A stretch of 64,000 nucleotides of DNA, taken from Arthrobacter saudimassiliensis (GTDB lineage Bacteria > Actinomycetota > Actinomycetes > Actinomycetales > Micrococcaceae). Made by a program: the position numbers and the translations under genes. Each line of letters starts with the position of its first letter. Position 1 is the first letter of the stretch. The notes under the pieces are model-generated. The model was not told where the DNA came from. It saw only the letters and a list, made by a program, of their open reading frames with translations, and did no database searches. Positions 25,601 through 33,811 of this stretch are shown here, one piece after another. The DNA lies in NCBI GenBank assembly GCA_900016675.1, contig LN483070.1, forward strand, positions 124,001-188,000. Direction: 5' to 3'.

Positions 25601-27629
25601 GCTGGGCCGGGCCGAGCTGCGCGAACTGCTCGACGCCGGCATCATCGCCCAGACCGAACGCGAGCTGCAGCGCCTGGCCGAGGACCGGCGCGCCCGTGGA
25701 CTGGAGGGCGTGGCGGACCTGCTGCGGCTGCTCGGCCCACTGTCCGTGGCCGAGACCGCCGCCCGGCTGCAGCCGGCGGAACCGGCGGAAGAGGCTGCGG
25801 ACAGCGCGCAGGCCGACGCCGGTTACGCCGAGGAGCTGCTCGATCAGCTGGTCCGCGCCAACCGGGCGCTGAAGGTCGGCGTGGCCGGCAGGACCCGCTA
25901 CGCGGCCATCGAAGACGCCGCCCGGCTCCGCGACGCGCTCGGCGTGCCGCTGCCGATGGGCGTGCCGCTGGCCTTCATCGAACCGGTCGCCGACCCGCTG
26001 GGCGACCTGATCGGCCGCTATGCCCGCACCCACGGCCCGTTCACCGCCGCCGAGGCCGCCGCCCGGCTGGGGCTCGGCGTCGCCGTCGTCACCGCCACCC
26101 TGCAGCGGCTGGCCGACGAAGGCCGCGTGGTGGAAGGCGAGTTCCGGCCCGCCGAAGCGCAGCTGCTGTCCCCGGCCGAGGGCACCGACGGCGGCAGCGC
26201 CGTCGTCACCGTTCCGGCGCAGGGCACCGAATGGTGCGACGTCGAGGTGCTGCGCCGGCTGCGGCGGCGCTCCCTGGCGGCGCTGCGCAGCGAGGTGGAG
26301 CCGGTGGACCCGGCCACCTACGGCCGGTTCCTGCCCGCCTGGCAGAACGTCGGCTCCAACCTGCGCGGCCTCGACGGCGTGGTGACGGTGGTGGACCAGC
26401 TCTCCGGAGTGCCGATTCCGGCCTCGGCCTGGGAGCCACTGATCCTGGGCACCCGGATCCGCGACTACGCGCCGGCCATGCTCGACGAGCTGACCGCCAC
26501 CGGCGAGATCCTGTGGTCCGGCAGCGGCTCCCTTCCGGGCAACGACGGCTGGATCAGCCTGCACCTGGCCGAAAACGCGCCCCTGACACTGTCCTCCGAT
26601 CCGGACTTCACGCCGTCGGACCTGCAGCAGCAGCTGCTGGACGTCCTCTCCGGAGGCGGCGCGTACTTCTTCCGCCAGCTCGGCGAGGCCCTCGCCGCGG
26701 CGGGACAGTCCGTGCCCGACGCCGACGTCGTCACCGCGCTCTGGGACCTGGCCTGGGCCGGGCGGATCAGCAACGACACCTTCACCCCGGTCCGGTCGCT
26801 GCTCGCCGGCGGCAAGACCGCCCACAAGCAGCGGTCGGCACCGCCGCGCGCCCGCACCGCCCGGCTGAACCGGCTGGGCCGTGCCCCCGGAAAGTCCCTG
26901 ACCGGCAGCTCCATGCGCCTGGCCATGAACGGCCAGGGACCGGCCGCCGCCCGCACCTCCCCCGCCCTGGCCGCGGGCCGCTGGAGCGTGCTGCCCGCCC
27001 CGGAGACCGACACCACCCTGCACGCGCACGCCACCGCCGAGCTGCTGCTGGATCGGTACGGGGTGGTGACCCGCGGGTCTGTTGCCAGCGAGGGCACCCC
27101 CGGCGGGTTCGCGCTGCTCTACAAGGTCCTCGCGCGGCTGGAGGAACAGGGCCGGTGCCGGCGCGGCTACTTCATCGAGCAGCTGGGCGCCGCGCAGTTC
27201 GCCGTTCCGGCCACGGTGGACCGGCTGCGGTCCTTCTCCCACGACGCCGACCTGCACCGCACCGAGCCGAAGGCCGTCGCCTTGGCCGCCACCGACCCGG
27301 CGAACCCGTACGGTGCGGCGCTGCCCTGGCCGGCCACCGATTCCGGGCACCGGCCCGGCCGCAAGGCCGGGGCGCTGGTGGTGCTGCTCGACGGCGCGCT
27401 GGCCCTCTATGTGGAGCGCGGCGGCAAGACCCTGCTGACCTTCACCGAGGATCCGTCGGAGCTGGAGCTCTGCGCGCAGGCGCTGGTCGGCATCATCCGC
27501 CGCGGGGCCGCCGAGAAGATGGCGGTGGAAAAGGTCAACGGTGCCGACATCCTGGACACCCCGGTGGCGCAGGCGCTGACCGCCGCCGGTTTCTACACCA
27601 CGCCGAGGGGGCTGCGCTACCGTGCCTGA
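22668..27629 (+). CDS. lhr: ATP-dependent helicase Lhr (large helicase-related, DNA repair)
   Basis: 1653 residues, typical of full-length Lhr. The start at 22668 follows GGGGGC and gives FTPATREWFEGAFTAPTAAQ, the Q-motif region. Superfamily 2 motifs: Walker A APTGSGKT with Lys53, DEVH (208-211), SAT, and QRVGRAGH (motif VI). After the core come the winged-helix and beta-barrel parts of the Lhr core and a long C-terminal region. Two low-complexity Gly/Ala/Pro inserts (about 68-115 and 365-425) interrupt the core. Lhr is a 3'-5' DNA translocase that unwinds RNA:DNA and DNA duplexes after damage. It overlaps nei2 by eight bases. Confidence 0.95.
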   Translation: MSPAASVLQKFTPATREWFEGAFTAPTAAQEGAWDAISNGSNALVIAPTGSGKTLAAFLWALDSFIKDAAAGGTGASPAAPGQGELDVDLPASARTAGDRGGSRRGKAAEPKRGTKVLYISPLKALGVDVERNLRSPLIGITQTAKRLGLPAPSITVGVRSGDTPQAERRALLTRPPDILITTPESLFLMLTSRARETLADVDTVIVDEVHAVAGTKRGAHLALTLARLDAMLEKPVQRIGLSATVEPHETVARFLGGNAPVQVVAPAAAKSWDITVTVPVEDMSDLAGAPATDDTLDGGYAPQASIWPHVEERIVDLIEANRSTIVFANSRRLAERLTARLNEIHALRLEMAQLTAEQLAAGLDGADGNGGNGAAGSDAGLGRSAALPTARPPAQLMAQAGVSVRARPPADVAAEDDEGPLLARAHHGSVSKDQRAMIEDDLKSGRLRCVVATSSLELGIDMGAVDLVIQVESPPSVASGLQRVGRAGHQVGETSQGVLFPKHRGDLLNTAVTTERMLAGQIEPLAIPANPLDILAQQTVAATALGAIDVEEWFDVVRRAAPFAALPRSAYDAVLDLLAGRYPSDEFAELRPRIIWDREAGTITGRPGSQRLAVTSGGTIPDRGLFGVYLVGDSEGKNSRRVGELDEEMVYESRVGDVFALGATSWRIEDITHDRVLVSPAFGQPGKLPFWRGDSQGRPVELGRALGGFVRELSGAAEDSARERLAAVGLDEWAVGNLLTYLREQEQATGVVPTDRTLVVERFHDELGDWRIVLHSPFGMPVHAPWALAVGARLHQRYGLDGSAMASDDGIVLRVPLMEDEPPGAELFLFDPEELEGIVTAEVGGSALFASRFRECAARALLLPRQNPGKRTPLWQQRQRSAQLLDVARKYPTFPIILETVRECLQDVYDLPALKDLAAAIERRELRLVETTTQQPSPFARSLLFGYVGAFLYEGDSPLAERRAAALSLDPTLLNELLGRAELRELLDAGIIAQTERELQRLAEDRRARGLEGVADLLRLLGPLSVAETAARLQPAEPAEEAADSAQADAGYAEELLDQLVRANRALKVGVAGRTRYAAIEDAARLRDALGVPLPMGVPLAFIEPVADPLGDLIGRYARTHGPFTAAEAAARLGLGVAVVTATLQRLADEGRVVEGEFRPAEAQLLSPAEGTDGGSAVVTVPAQGTEWCDVEVLRRLRRRSLAALRSEVEPVDPATYGRFLPAWQNVGSNLRGLDGVVTVVDQLSGVPIPASAWEPLILGTRIRDYAPAMLDELTATGEILWSGSGSLPGNDGWISLHLAENAPLTLSSDPDFTPSDLQQQLLDVLSGGGAYFFRQLGEALAAAGQSVPDADVVTALWDLAWAGRISNDTFTPVRSLLAGGKTAHKQRSAPPRARTARLNRLGRAPGKSLTGSSMRLAMNGQGPAAARTSPALAAGRWSVLPAPETDTTLHAHATAELLLDRYGVVTRGSVASEGTPGGFALLYKVLARLEEQGRCRRGYFIEQLGAAQFAVPATVDRLRSFSHDADLHRTEPKAVALAATDPANPYGAALPWPATDSGHRPGRKAGALVVLLDGALALYVERGGKTLLTFTEDPSELELCAQALVGIIRRGAAEKMAVEKVNGADILDTPVAQALTAAGFYTTPRGLRYRA

Positions 27630-28416
27630 GGGAGATACCGTCTGGCGGGCGGCCAGGGACCTGAACACCGCCCTGGCCGGGCGCACCCTGACCCGCTGCG
27701 ACATCCGGGTGCCGAAGTTCGCCACCACCGACTTCACCGGGCAGACGGTCGACGACGTGGTGTCCCGCGGCAAGCACCTGCTGATCCGCGTCGGCGGTGA
27801 GGACGGCTGGATCCTGCACTCCCATCTGAAGATGGAGGGCCTCTGGCACGTCTACCGGACGGGCGAAAAGTGGCGGCGTCCGGCGTTCAAGGCCCGCTGC
27901 GTGCTGGAGGCCGGCGACGTGCAGGCGGTCGGCTTCGAGCTCGGATTCCTGCGGGTGCTGCCGCGCCGGGAGGAGGCCGACGCCGTCGGCTACCTCGGCC
28001 CCGACCTGCTGGGCGCGGACTGGGACGCCGACGAGGCGCTGCGCCGGCTCCGCGCCGAACCGGAGCGGCCGATCGGGCTGGCCCTGCTGGACCAGCGGAT
28101 CATGGCCGGGCTGGGCAACGTCTACCGGTGCGAACTGTGCTTCCTGGCCGGCGTGCATCCGCTCACCCCGGTCGGGCAGGTGCCGGACCTGCCGCGGATC
28201 GTGGAGCTGTCCAAGCGGCTGCTGGAGGCGAACAAGAACCGGTCGCGGCGGATCACCACCGGTGCCATGGGCCGGGACCAGCTCTGGGTGTACAACCGGG
28301 AAAAGCGCGGCTGCCTGCGCTGCGGCACCAAGGTCGCCCACGAGCTGCTGGGCGACGACGAGCTGTCGCTGCGGGACCTCTACTACTGCCCGCACTGCCA
28401 GCCGCTGCGCGCCTGA
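27622..28416 (+). CDS. nei: Fpg/Nei-family DNA glycosylase/AP lyase (Nei2 type)
   Basis: 264 residues; GTG start overlapping the lhr stop by eight bases. The mature N-terminus PEGDTVWRAA has the catalytic Pro2 and Glu3. The helix-two-turn-helix DQRIMAGLGNVYRCELCF and the C-terminal zinc finger (CLRCGTK ... YYCPHCQ, four Cys) are complete. It removes oxidised pyrimidines and cleaves the strand by beta/delta elimination. The same gene pair, lhr then nei, occurs in mycobacteria, which supports a joint repair role. Confidence 0.94.
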   Translation: MPEGDTVWRAARDLNTALAGRTLTRCDIRVPKFATTDFTGQTVDDVVSRGKHLLIRVGGEDGWILHSHLKMEGLWHVYRTGEKWRRPAFKARCVLEAGDVQAVGFELGFLRVLPRREEADAVGYLGPDLLGADWDADEALRRLRAEPERPIGLALLDQRIMAGLGNVYRCELCFLAGVHPLTPVGQVPDLPRIVELSKRLLEANKNRSRRITTGAMGRDQLWVYNREKRGCLRCGTKVAHELLGDDELSLRDLYYCPHCQPLRA

Positions 28417-28485
28417 CCTGTGGCATCGGCCCGGGACCGGCTCCCCGTCCCGTGACGCGGCGTGCCGCTCCGTAGACTGGAGCCC

Positions 28486-29766
28486 ATGCCGTCCCCGCCC
28501 CTGTCCAAGTTCGCCCTGCCCCGCGCCGCCCGGGCCTGGCTGGCGCTGGGACTTCCCGCTGCCCTCGCGCTGGTGGTCTTCGCCGCGCAGATCCACGGCC
28601 TGGACTTCCGGGTCTACCGCGAGGGCGTGCTCGCCCTGCTCGGGCTGAACGGCCACCGGCTCTATGACCCGAGCCTGATCGAAACCGACACCCGCGGCCT
28701 GCCGTTCACCTACCCGCCCTTCGCGGCGCTGATCTTCGTGCCGTTCGCGTTCCTGCCCGAAGCCGCCGGGCTGGCCTTGGTCACCGGAGCGTCACTCATC
28801 TGCCTGGTGGCGGTGGCCGCCGTCGTGGTCGGATACCTGCGCCGCAACGCCGACGCCCTGCCGCACCGGCTCGCCGCCGCCTTGGAGACGCCTACCGGCC
28901 GCGGGGGCGCCGTCGTCGCCGCTGTGCTGGCAATCGGCATCCTCGGGCCGTGGCGGGAAGGGCTCGGCTTCGGGCAGGTGAACCCGATGCTGATGCTGCT
29001 GGTGCTCGCCGACCTGCTGCGCCCGGCCACCCGCGTGCCGCGCGGCGTGCTGATCGGCCTGGCGGCCGGGCTGAAGCTCACACCGCTGGCGTTCGGGCTG
29101 ATCTTCCTGGCCCGGCGGGACTGGCGGTCCATCCTCGTCATGGGCCTCACCTTCGCCGCCACGATCGCCGCAGGTTTCGCCGCTGCCCCGCAGCAGGCCG
29201 CTGCGTTCTGGACCGATGCACTGTTCGACGCGGAGCGGGTCGGCGACACCACCAACATGTACAACGTGTCGCTGAATTCGCTGGTCGCGCATCTGGGTGC
29301 CGGCGGGGCGCTGCAGCGGCCGTTGTGGCTGGCGGCGGCGCTGGCCGTCATCGTGCTGGGCTACCTGGCGATCCGGCACGCGGACGAGGCCGGTGACAGG
29401 CTCGCGGCCATCTGCGCGAACGCCGTCGTGATGCTGGCGATCTCTCCGATCTCCTGGTTTCACCACTGGGTGTGGGCGGCGCTGCTTCTGCCGGTGGTCT
29501 ATGTCTCGGCCCGACGTCGGACCGGCAGGGCGCGCGCCGTCGGCTACGGTCTGGCCGCCGTGATGGTGCCGGTGTTCCTGTTCTCCTCGGTGACCATCAC
29601 GCTGACGTTCACCGGCGTGGTGCTGGAGCAGGGCCCTGCCGCGCTGGAGCTGTTCACCGGTCTTGGGGTTCTCCTGCCGGTGGCGGTGCTGGCCTGGTGG
29701 CTGGTCGTGCCCGCACCGCACGGAACGCGAAGCCGTCCTGCACAGCCGGTTCCCAGTCCAAGGTGA
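28486..29766 (+). CDS. GT87 family (DUF2029) polyprenol-phosphate-mannose-dependent mannosyltransferase
   Basis: 426 residues from the ATG at 28486 with TGGAG upstream. About ten membrane helices. Family landmarks: LDFRVYREGVLALL with the acidic residue of the first external loop, LPFTYPPFAALIFVPFA, GQVNPMLMLLVLADLL, and GVLIGLAAGLKLTPLAF. Residues ISPISWFHHWVW near 320 are also conserved. GT87 enzymes use polyprenyl-phosphate mannose on the outer face of the membrane to build lipomannan-like or capsular glycans. It follows nei2 by 69 bases and may share its transcript, without functional link. Confidence 0.85.
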   Translation: MPSPPLSKFALPRAARAWLALGLPAALALVVFAAQIHGLDFRVYREGVLALLGLNGHRLYDPSLIETDTRGLPFTYPPFAALIFVPFAFLPEAAGLALVTGASLICLVAVAAVVVGYLRRNADALPHRLAAALETPTGRGGAVVAAVLAIGILGPWREGLGFGQVNPMLMLLVLADLLRPATRVPRGVLIGLAAGLKLTPLAFGLIFLARRDWRSILVMGLTFAATIAAGFAAAPQQAAAFWTDALFDAERVGDTTNMYNVSLNSLVAHLGAGGALQRPLWLAAALAVIVLGYLAIRHADEAGDRLAAICANAVVMLAISPISWFHHWVWAALLLPVVYVSARRRTGRARAVGYGLAAVMVPVFLFSSVTITLTFTGVVLEQGPAALELFTGLGVLLPVAVLAWWLVVPAPHGTRSRPAQPVPSPR

Positions 29767-29782
29767 CGGCCTGGCCGCCGAC

Positions 29783-30625
29783 TCAAAACCGGAGCACCTG
29801 CCTCTCAACGGTTCCGTCCCGGTAGGTCACTTGGACCGGCATGCCCTCGCTGGACGCGTTCCGCAGTTCATCCCCGGGCATCCACAGGGCGAACTGGCCG
29901 TCGTTGACCGTCGCCTCCACGGCTCCGTGAACCGGACTGTCGTAAACGACGGCGGCGATATCCGTCCCGGCCGGGCCGGCCGCCACCGACACGCTGCCCG
30001 GGCTCATCGTGCCCGTGCCCAGGGTGATGGGACGCAGGTCCCGCGGGCCGGGACGATCGGATTCGCGCAGCGTCCCGATGGCGCCGATCCGTCCACCGCT
30101 GCCGAATCCGAGGAGACCCGGCTGTCCGTCCGTGATGCACACGGCCGAGAATCCCGCCCCGCCGGTAAGGACCACCGTGGTCCAGACTCCCCGGCGTTCC
30201 GCCACGGCGACGTCGGCGGATTCCAGCTGGGCGCGGTACGTCCCGTCGCCGGTGTCCAAGGAGTCCGCCCGACACCGCGCGCCCGCCTTCTCCCGCTCGG
30301 CGGCGCTCATTCCGGCCGGCTCGGGCGTCCAGCTCGCGTAGGCCGGATCAGCGTCCTGCAGCATCGGTAGGGCGAGAATGCCGACGGTCACGGCCGCGAC
30401 CGCCCCGAGAACCGCGGCACTGCGGCGGATGACCCGTTTCCGCTGCGCCCACGTCGCGATCGGCCGCGCCGACGTCGAGATGCCCGTGCCGCCGGGCCGG
30501 CGTGCCTGATGATCTGCCAAGATCCGCTGCAGGTCGGTTCGCGCCCGCACCGAATCGGCGGTGGCGGCGGGATCAGCCGGGTCCAGGGTGCGCAGCAGGG
30601 TGTCGAGCTGTGCGTCGGAGGTCAT
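29783..30625 (-). CDS. Probable membrane-bound anti-sigma factor
   Basis: 280 residues, overlapping the sigma gene by four bases (ATGA). The cytoplasmic N-terminus (1-65) starts MTSDAQLDTLLRTLDPADP, a short helical region that would bind the sigma factor. One membrane helix lies at about 68-90, then an external domain of about 185 residues with two Cys and several Gly-rich strands. No zinc-binding HxxxCxxC motif is present, so it is not a ZAS-type anti-sigma. The assignment rests on gene order and topology. Confidence 0.72.
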   Translation of the reverse strand: MTSDAQLDTLLRTLDPADPAATADSVRARTDLQRILADHQARRPGGTGISTSARPIATWAQRKRVIRRSAAVLGAVAAVTVGILALPMLQDADPAYASWTPEPAGMSAAEREKAGARCRADSLDTGDGTYRAQLESADVAVAERRGVWTTVVLTGGAGFSAVCITDGQPGLLGFGSGGRIGAIGTLRESDRPGPRDLRPITLGTGTMSPGSVSVAAGPAGTDIAAVVYDSPVHGAVEATVNDGQFALWMPGDELRNASSEGMPVQVTYRDGTVERQVLRF

Positions 30626-31179
30626 GACGGGTTCCTTCCGGTGCCGGCGGGGAAACCGGCGGGCTGGGGCAAGTGGTCCAAAAGCAGCCGGAGCGCGCGG
30701 CGGGCACGACTGAGCCGCAGCCGGAAGGCGACCGGAGAAATGCCGAGCACGGCCGCTGCCTGCGGAGCTGCCAGCTGCTCGAAGACCGCCAGCCCGAGAG
30801 CCTCCTGATGGACCTCGGACAGCCGGTTCCAGGCCCGCGCGAGGTCGATGCGGGTCGCTGTCAGGTCATCTTCCGCCTCCGCTGCGGTGGCGGCTGTGTC
30901 AGCGATCCGCACGCCCAGTGCCACCCGGCGCCGCTCTCCGCGCTGTGCGTTCAGCAGGATGTTGCGGGCGATGCCGAAGGTCCAGGCACGGGCGTCTCCG
31001 TCCTCATCGGGCGCATCGTCGAAGCGGCGCCAGACAACCAGCAGCGCCTCGGCGACCACGTCCTCGGCCTGTCCGGGCGCCGTCCGGCGCTGCACGAAGC
31101 GCAGCAGGTCCGCATACATGGCGGAGTACAACTCCCGGTATCTGCGCTCCCGCTCCGCATCATCTGTCGTTCGGCTCAT
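30622..31179 (-). CDS. ECF RNA polymerase sigma factor
   Basis: 185 residues. Region 2 (about 15-85) reads LYSAMYADLLRFVQRR, then AEDVVAEALLVVWRRF and ARAWTFGIARNILLN. Region 4 (about 118-170) reads LSEVHQEALGLAVFEQL, then QAAAVLGISPVAFRLRLSRA, the helix-turn-helix for the -35 element. It directs a small regulon in response to an envelope signal, held in check by the product of the next gene. It follows the methyltransferase gene by 33 bases. Confidence 0.93.
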   Translation of the reverse strand: MSRTTDDAERERRYRELYSAMYADLLRFVQRRTAPGQAEDVVAEALLVVWRRFDDAPDEDGDARAWTFGIARNILLNAQRGERRRVALGVRIADTAATAAEAEDDLTATRIDLARAWNRLSEVHQEALGLAVFEQLAAPQAAAVLGISPVAFRLRLSRARRALRLLLDHLPQPAGFPAGTGRNPS

Positions 31180-31212
31180 GACCCCTACCTGTCCGGCATC
31201 CCCACAGTTGTG

Positions 31213-31863
31213 TCAGGAGCCAACGGATCCGCCGTCCTCCGCCGGATCGGCCGCCGGAATTCTCGAGCGCTTCCGCCGGGCGAGGATGGCGCCGTGCGGG
31301 CGATGCCCGGCGTCCGTGCGCTGATGCGTCTCGACCAGCTCGAATCCGGCACGGCTCAGCTCCGCCGCCAGCTCCTGCACGGGCCAGCGGAAGGCGGTGA
31401 AGACGGCATGGTCGAACGGTTCCACCCTGGGACCGGCGAAGAACCCCGTCAGGAGCAATCCGCCGGGTTTCAGCACCCGGGCGCATTCCCTCAGCGGTAT
31501 ATGGAGGGCGCCGGGACCGTAGTGGATGAGTGAATACCAGGCGAGGACGCCGCCCACCGACGCGTCCTCCACGGGGAGCGCCTCGAGGCTGCCCTCGTGG
31601 AACCGGATCCCGGGAAACCGCATCCGGGCCTGCTCGATGAACTCGGGCACCTGGTCCACGCCTGCGACGTCGGCGCCCAGGTCAGCAAGGAAATGTGTCC
31701 AGTGGCCGGGACCGCAGCCCGCATCCACGATCGGCCCCTTCACTCGCGACGCCCAGTCCGCCACCAGCCGGCGGTCCTCGGCATGGACCGCGCCCATGCT
31801 CCCGAGGACCTCGGTGTACTCGATCGCCCGTGCAGCGTAGGCGTTCCGTACCGCCTCGTTCAT
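31213..31863 (-). CDS. Class I SAM-dependent methyltransferase
   Basis: 216 residues. Motif I is GPIVDAGCGPGHWT, followed by the acidic end of strand 2 (VAGVDQVPEFIEQAR), motif II/III HEGSLEALPVEDASVGGVLA and RVLKPGGLLLTGFF. This is the methyltransferase type 11 layout for small molecules or lipids; the substrate is unknown. Its start shares one base with the stop of the upstream lysG gene, so translation is coupled. The C-terminal 20 residues are Ala/Asp-rich and probably disordered. Confidence 0.9.
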   Translation of the reverse strand: MNEAVRNAYAARAIEYTEVLGSMGAVHAEDRRLVADWASRVKGPIVDAGCGPGHWTHFLADLGADVAGVDQVPEFIEQARMRFPGIRFHEGSLEALPVEDASVGGVLAWYSLIHYGPGALHIPLRECARVLKPGGLLLTGFFAGPRVEPFDHAVFTAFRWPVQELAAELSRAGFELVETHQRTDAGHRPHGAILARRKRSRIPAADPAEDGGSVGS

Positions 31864-32747
31864 CAGGAGGCCTCCGGCCCGTTGCCGCGCAGTACCCGCG
31901 CCGCCCGCCGAACAGCCTGGGTCAGCCGCTCCAGCCGCTCGGACTGCAGGGCCCAGGACTGCCAGTACAGGACGACGTCGGAATGGGCGCGCGGATCCAG
32001 CAGCACCAGGCGGCCGTCGTCGACGTCGGAGCCGACCTGCAGCTCCGGCACCATGCCCCAGCCCAGCCCCGCGCGCACCGCGGCGACAAACGCCTCGGAG
32101 GAGGGCACCATATGCGTCGGCGGACGCCTGCCCACATCGCGGGAGGCCAGGAACCGCCGCTGCAGGTCGTCCTTGCTGTTGAACTGCACCATGGGCATGG
32201 CGTCCCAGTCAACGATGCCGCCTGCTGTGTACCGGTCGCGAAGGTCCGGCGCGGCGGCGGGGACATAGCGCATGGCCCCCAGCCGTACCGCCCGGCAGCC
32301 GTTGACCGGCCGCGAATCCGCCGTGACTGCTGCGAGCACGTCGCCCTGCCGCAGCAGCCGGGTGCTGTGATCCTGGTCCTCCACATGCAGGTCCAGGGTG
32401 GTGCCGGCCCATCCGGCGGCTTCCTGCAGCACCGGGAGGAACCAGGTGGACAGCGAATCGGCGTTGACCGCAAGCGGAGTGGCGGTCCGGGCCGAGCCTG
32501 CGCCCAAGGCGTCCCGTGCTTCGGCTTCCAGCAGCTGCACCTGCCGCGCCATGCGCAGCAGCGCCCCGCCGGCCTCGGTGGGTGTGCAGGGCACCGCCCG
32601 TCGCACCACCACTTGTCCCGCCGCCTTTTCCAGGGCCTTGATGCGCTGGCTGACCGCGGAGGGGCTGATACGCAGCAGGTCCGCAGCGGCTTCGAAGGTG
32701 CCTTCGTCGACGACGGCGGCCAGGGCGCGCAGGTGCTCGAAGTTCAT
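31863..32747 (-). CDS. lysG: LysG/ArgP-type LysR family regulator of the amino-acid exporter
   Basis: 294 residues. The N-terminal winged helix reads FEHLRALAAVVDEGTFEAAA, then LLRISPSAVSQRIKALEKAA. The effector-binding half has the periplasmic-binding-like fold. It is divergent from the lysE-type exporter, the arrangement known from Corynebacterium, where LysG activates lysE when lysine, arginine or histidine accumulate. Expected to bind the 70-base intergenic region. The downstream methyltransferase overlaps it by one base. Confidence 0.92.
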   Translation of the reverse strand: MNFEHLRALAAVVDEGTFEAAADLLRISPSAVSQRIKALEKAAGQVVVRRAVPCTPTEAGGALLRMARQVQLLEAEARDALGAGSARTATPLAVNADSLSTWFLPVLQEAAGWAGTTLDLHVEDQDHSTRLLRQGDVLAAVTADSRPVNGCRAVRLGAMRYVPAAAPDLRDRYTAGGIVDWDAMPMVQFNSKDDLQRRFLASRDVGRRPPTHMVPSSEAFVAAVRAGLGWGMVPELQVGSDVDDGRLVLLDPRAHSDVVLYWQSWALQSERLERLTQAVRRAARVLRGNGPEAS

Positions 32748-32769
32748 GAAGGAAATCTAATGCATCCCG

Positions 32770-32784
32770 CAAATCATTCGTTTG
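32770..32784. promoter_or_regulatory. Candidate LysG operator between lysG and lysE
   Basis: CAAATCATTCGTTTG is an inverted repeat (CAAA ... TTTG, 7-base spacer) placed centrally in the 70-base gap between the divergent genes. This is the size and position expected of a LysR-type recognition dyad. Assignment is by position and symmetry only. Confidence 0.5.
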
Positions 32785-32817
32785 TGTGCAGGGCTTGGCG
32801 GCCCTAGCGTCGAAGGC

Positions 32818-33414
32818 ATGTGGAGTATCTGGAGTACCGGCCTGCTGACCGGTTTGGGCCTTATCGTCGCCATCGGAGCCCAGAATGCCTTTGTGCTGCG
32901 CCAGGGTATCCGTCGCGAGCATATCGGCGCCGTCGTCGTGCTCTGCGCGGTGAGCGACGCGGTGCTGATCCTGGCCGGCACGGCCGGCATCGGCGCGCTG
33001 GTCGCGGCGGCTCCCTGGGCTCTCGACCTCCTGCGCTGGGGCGGTGCGGCGTACCTGGCCTGGTTCGGGATCCGGTCGCTGATCTCCGCGCTGAAGCCCT
33101 CCGCCCTCACCGCGCAGGAGCCGCGCTCCCGCGGCTCGGTCATCACGACCACCCTGGCCCTGACCTTCCTGAATCCGCACGTGTATCTGGACACGGTGGT
33201 CCTGCTGGGCAGCATCGCCAACCAGCACGGTCCGGACGCGCGCTGGATCTTCGCCGCCGGGGCCGTGGCGGGCAGCATCCTGTGGTTTTCCGGGCTTGGC
33301 TACGGTGCCCGGGCCCTGTCCGGGGCGCTGGACCGCCCGCGCACCTGGCAGGTGCTGGACCTGCTGATCGGCGTCGTGATGCTCGCCCTGGCGGCGAAGC
33401 TGCTGCTCGGGTGA
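32818..33414 (+). CDS. lysE: LysE/ArgO-family basic amino-acid exporter
   Basis: 198 residues from the ATG at 32818 (AAGG upstream). It has six hydrophobic segments and the family signature GLGLIVAIGAQNAFVLRQG near the N-terminus, plus LTFLNPHVYLDTVVLLGS in the middle. It exports lysine or arginine, preventing toxic accumulation during peptide use. Divergent from lysG, which should control it. Confidence 0.94.
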   Translation: MWSIWSTGLLTGLGLIVAIGAQNAFVLRQGIRREHIGAVVVLCAVSDAVLILAGTAGIGALVAAAPWALDLLRWGGAAYLAWFGIRSLISALKPSALTAQEPRSRGSVITTTLALTFLNPHVYLDTVVLLGSIANQHGPDARWIFAAGAVAGSILWFSGLGYGARALSGALDRPRTWQVLDLLIGVVMLALAAKLLLG

Positions 33415-33448
33415 CCGGGCAGGGCCGGGAACACGGCACAATGTCTCT

Positions 33449-33811
33449 ATGACCCCCGTTCCCGTCCCGGCCCCCGCCGGGTCCAGCCTGCGCGCCGAGG
33501 TGCTGGCGCGCGGCCTTCACCGGGTGCGGCTGGTGCTCAACGCCATCGTGTGCCTGCTGGTCCTGGCCATGGTGCTGATCTATGTCGCGCTGCTGCTGGG
33601 CATGCCGGACATCCCGCTCGGCCCCGACGAGACCGCGATGTTCGGGCTGCTGGGCACCATCGCCGTGGTGTCCTTCATCGCGATCATCTACGGCGCCCCG
33701 GTGATCCTGGCGGTCAACGTCCTGGACTGGGGTGTGACGCTCTACGTGCGGCGGGCGGCCCGCCGCGGTCTGCGGGAGGAATCCCCGGTGGTGAAAGAAT
33801 CGGAAGCGTGA
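33449..33811 (+). CDS. Small hypothetical membrane protein
   Basis: 120 residues with two membrane helices (about 30-52 and 65-92), short Pro-rich N-terminus and basic then acidic C-terminus. No known motif. Its stop overlaps the start of the acetyltransferase gene (GTGA), so the two are co-translated. It begins 34 bases after lysE and may belong to the same transcript. Confidence 0.65.
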   Translation: MTPVPVPAPAGSSLRAEVLARGLHRVRLVLNAIVCLLVLAMVLIYVALLLGMPDIPLGPDETAMFGLLGTIAVVSFIAIIYGAPVILAVNVLDWGVTLYVRRAARRGLREESPVVKESEA

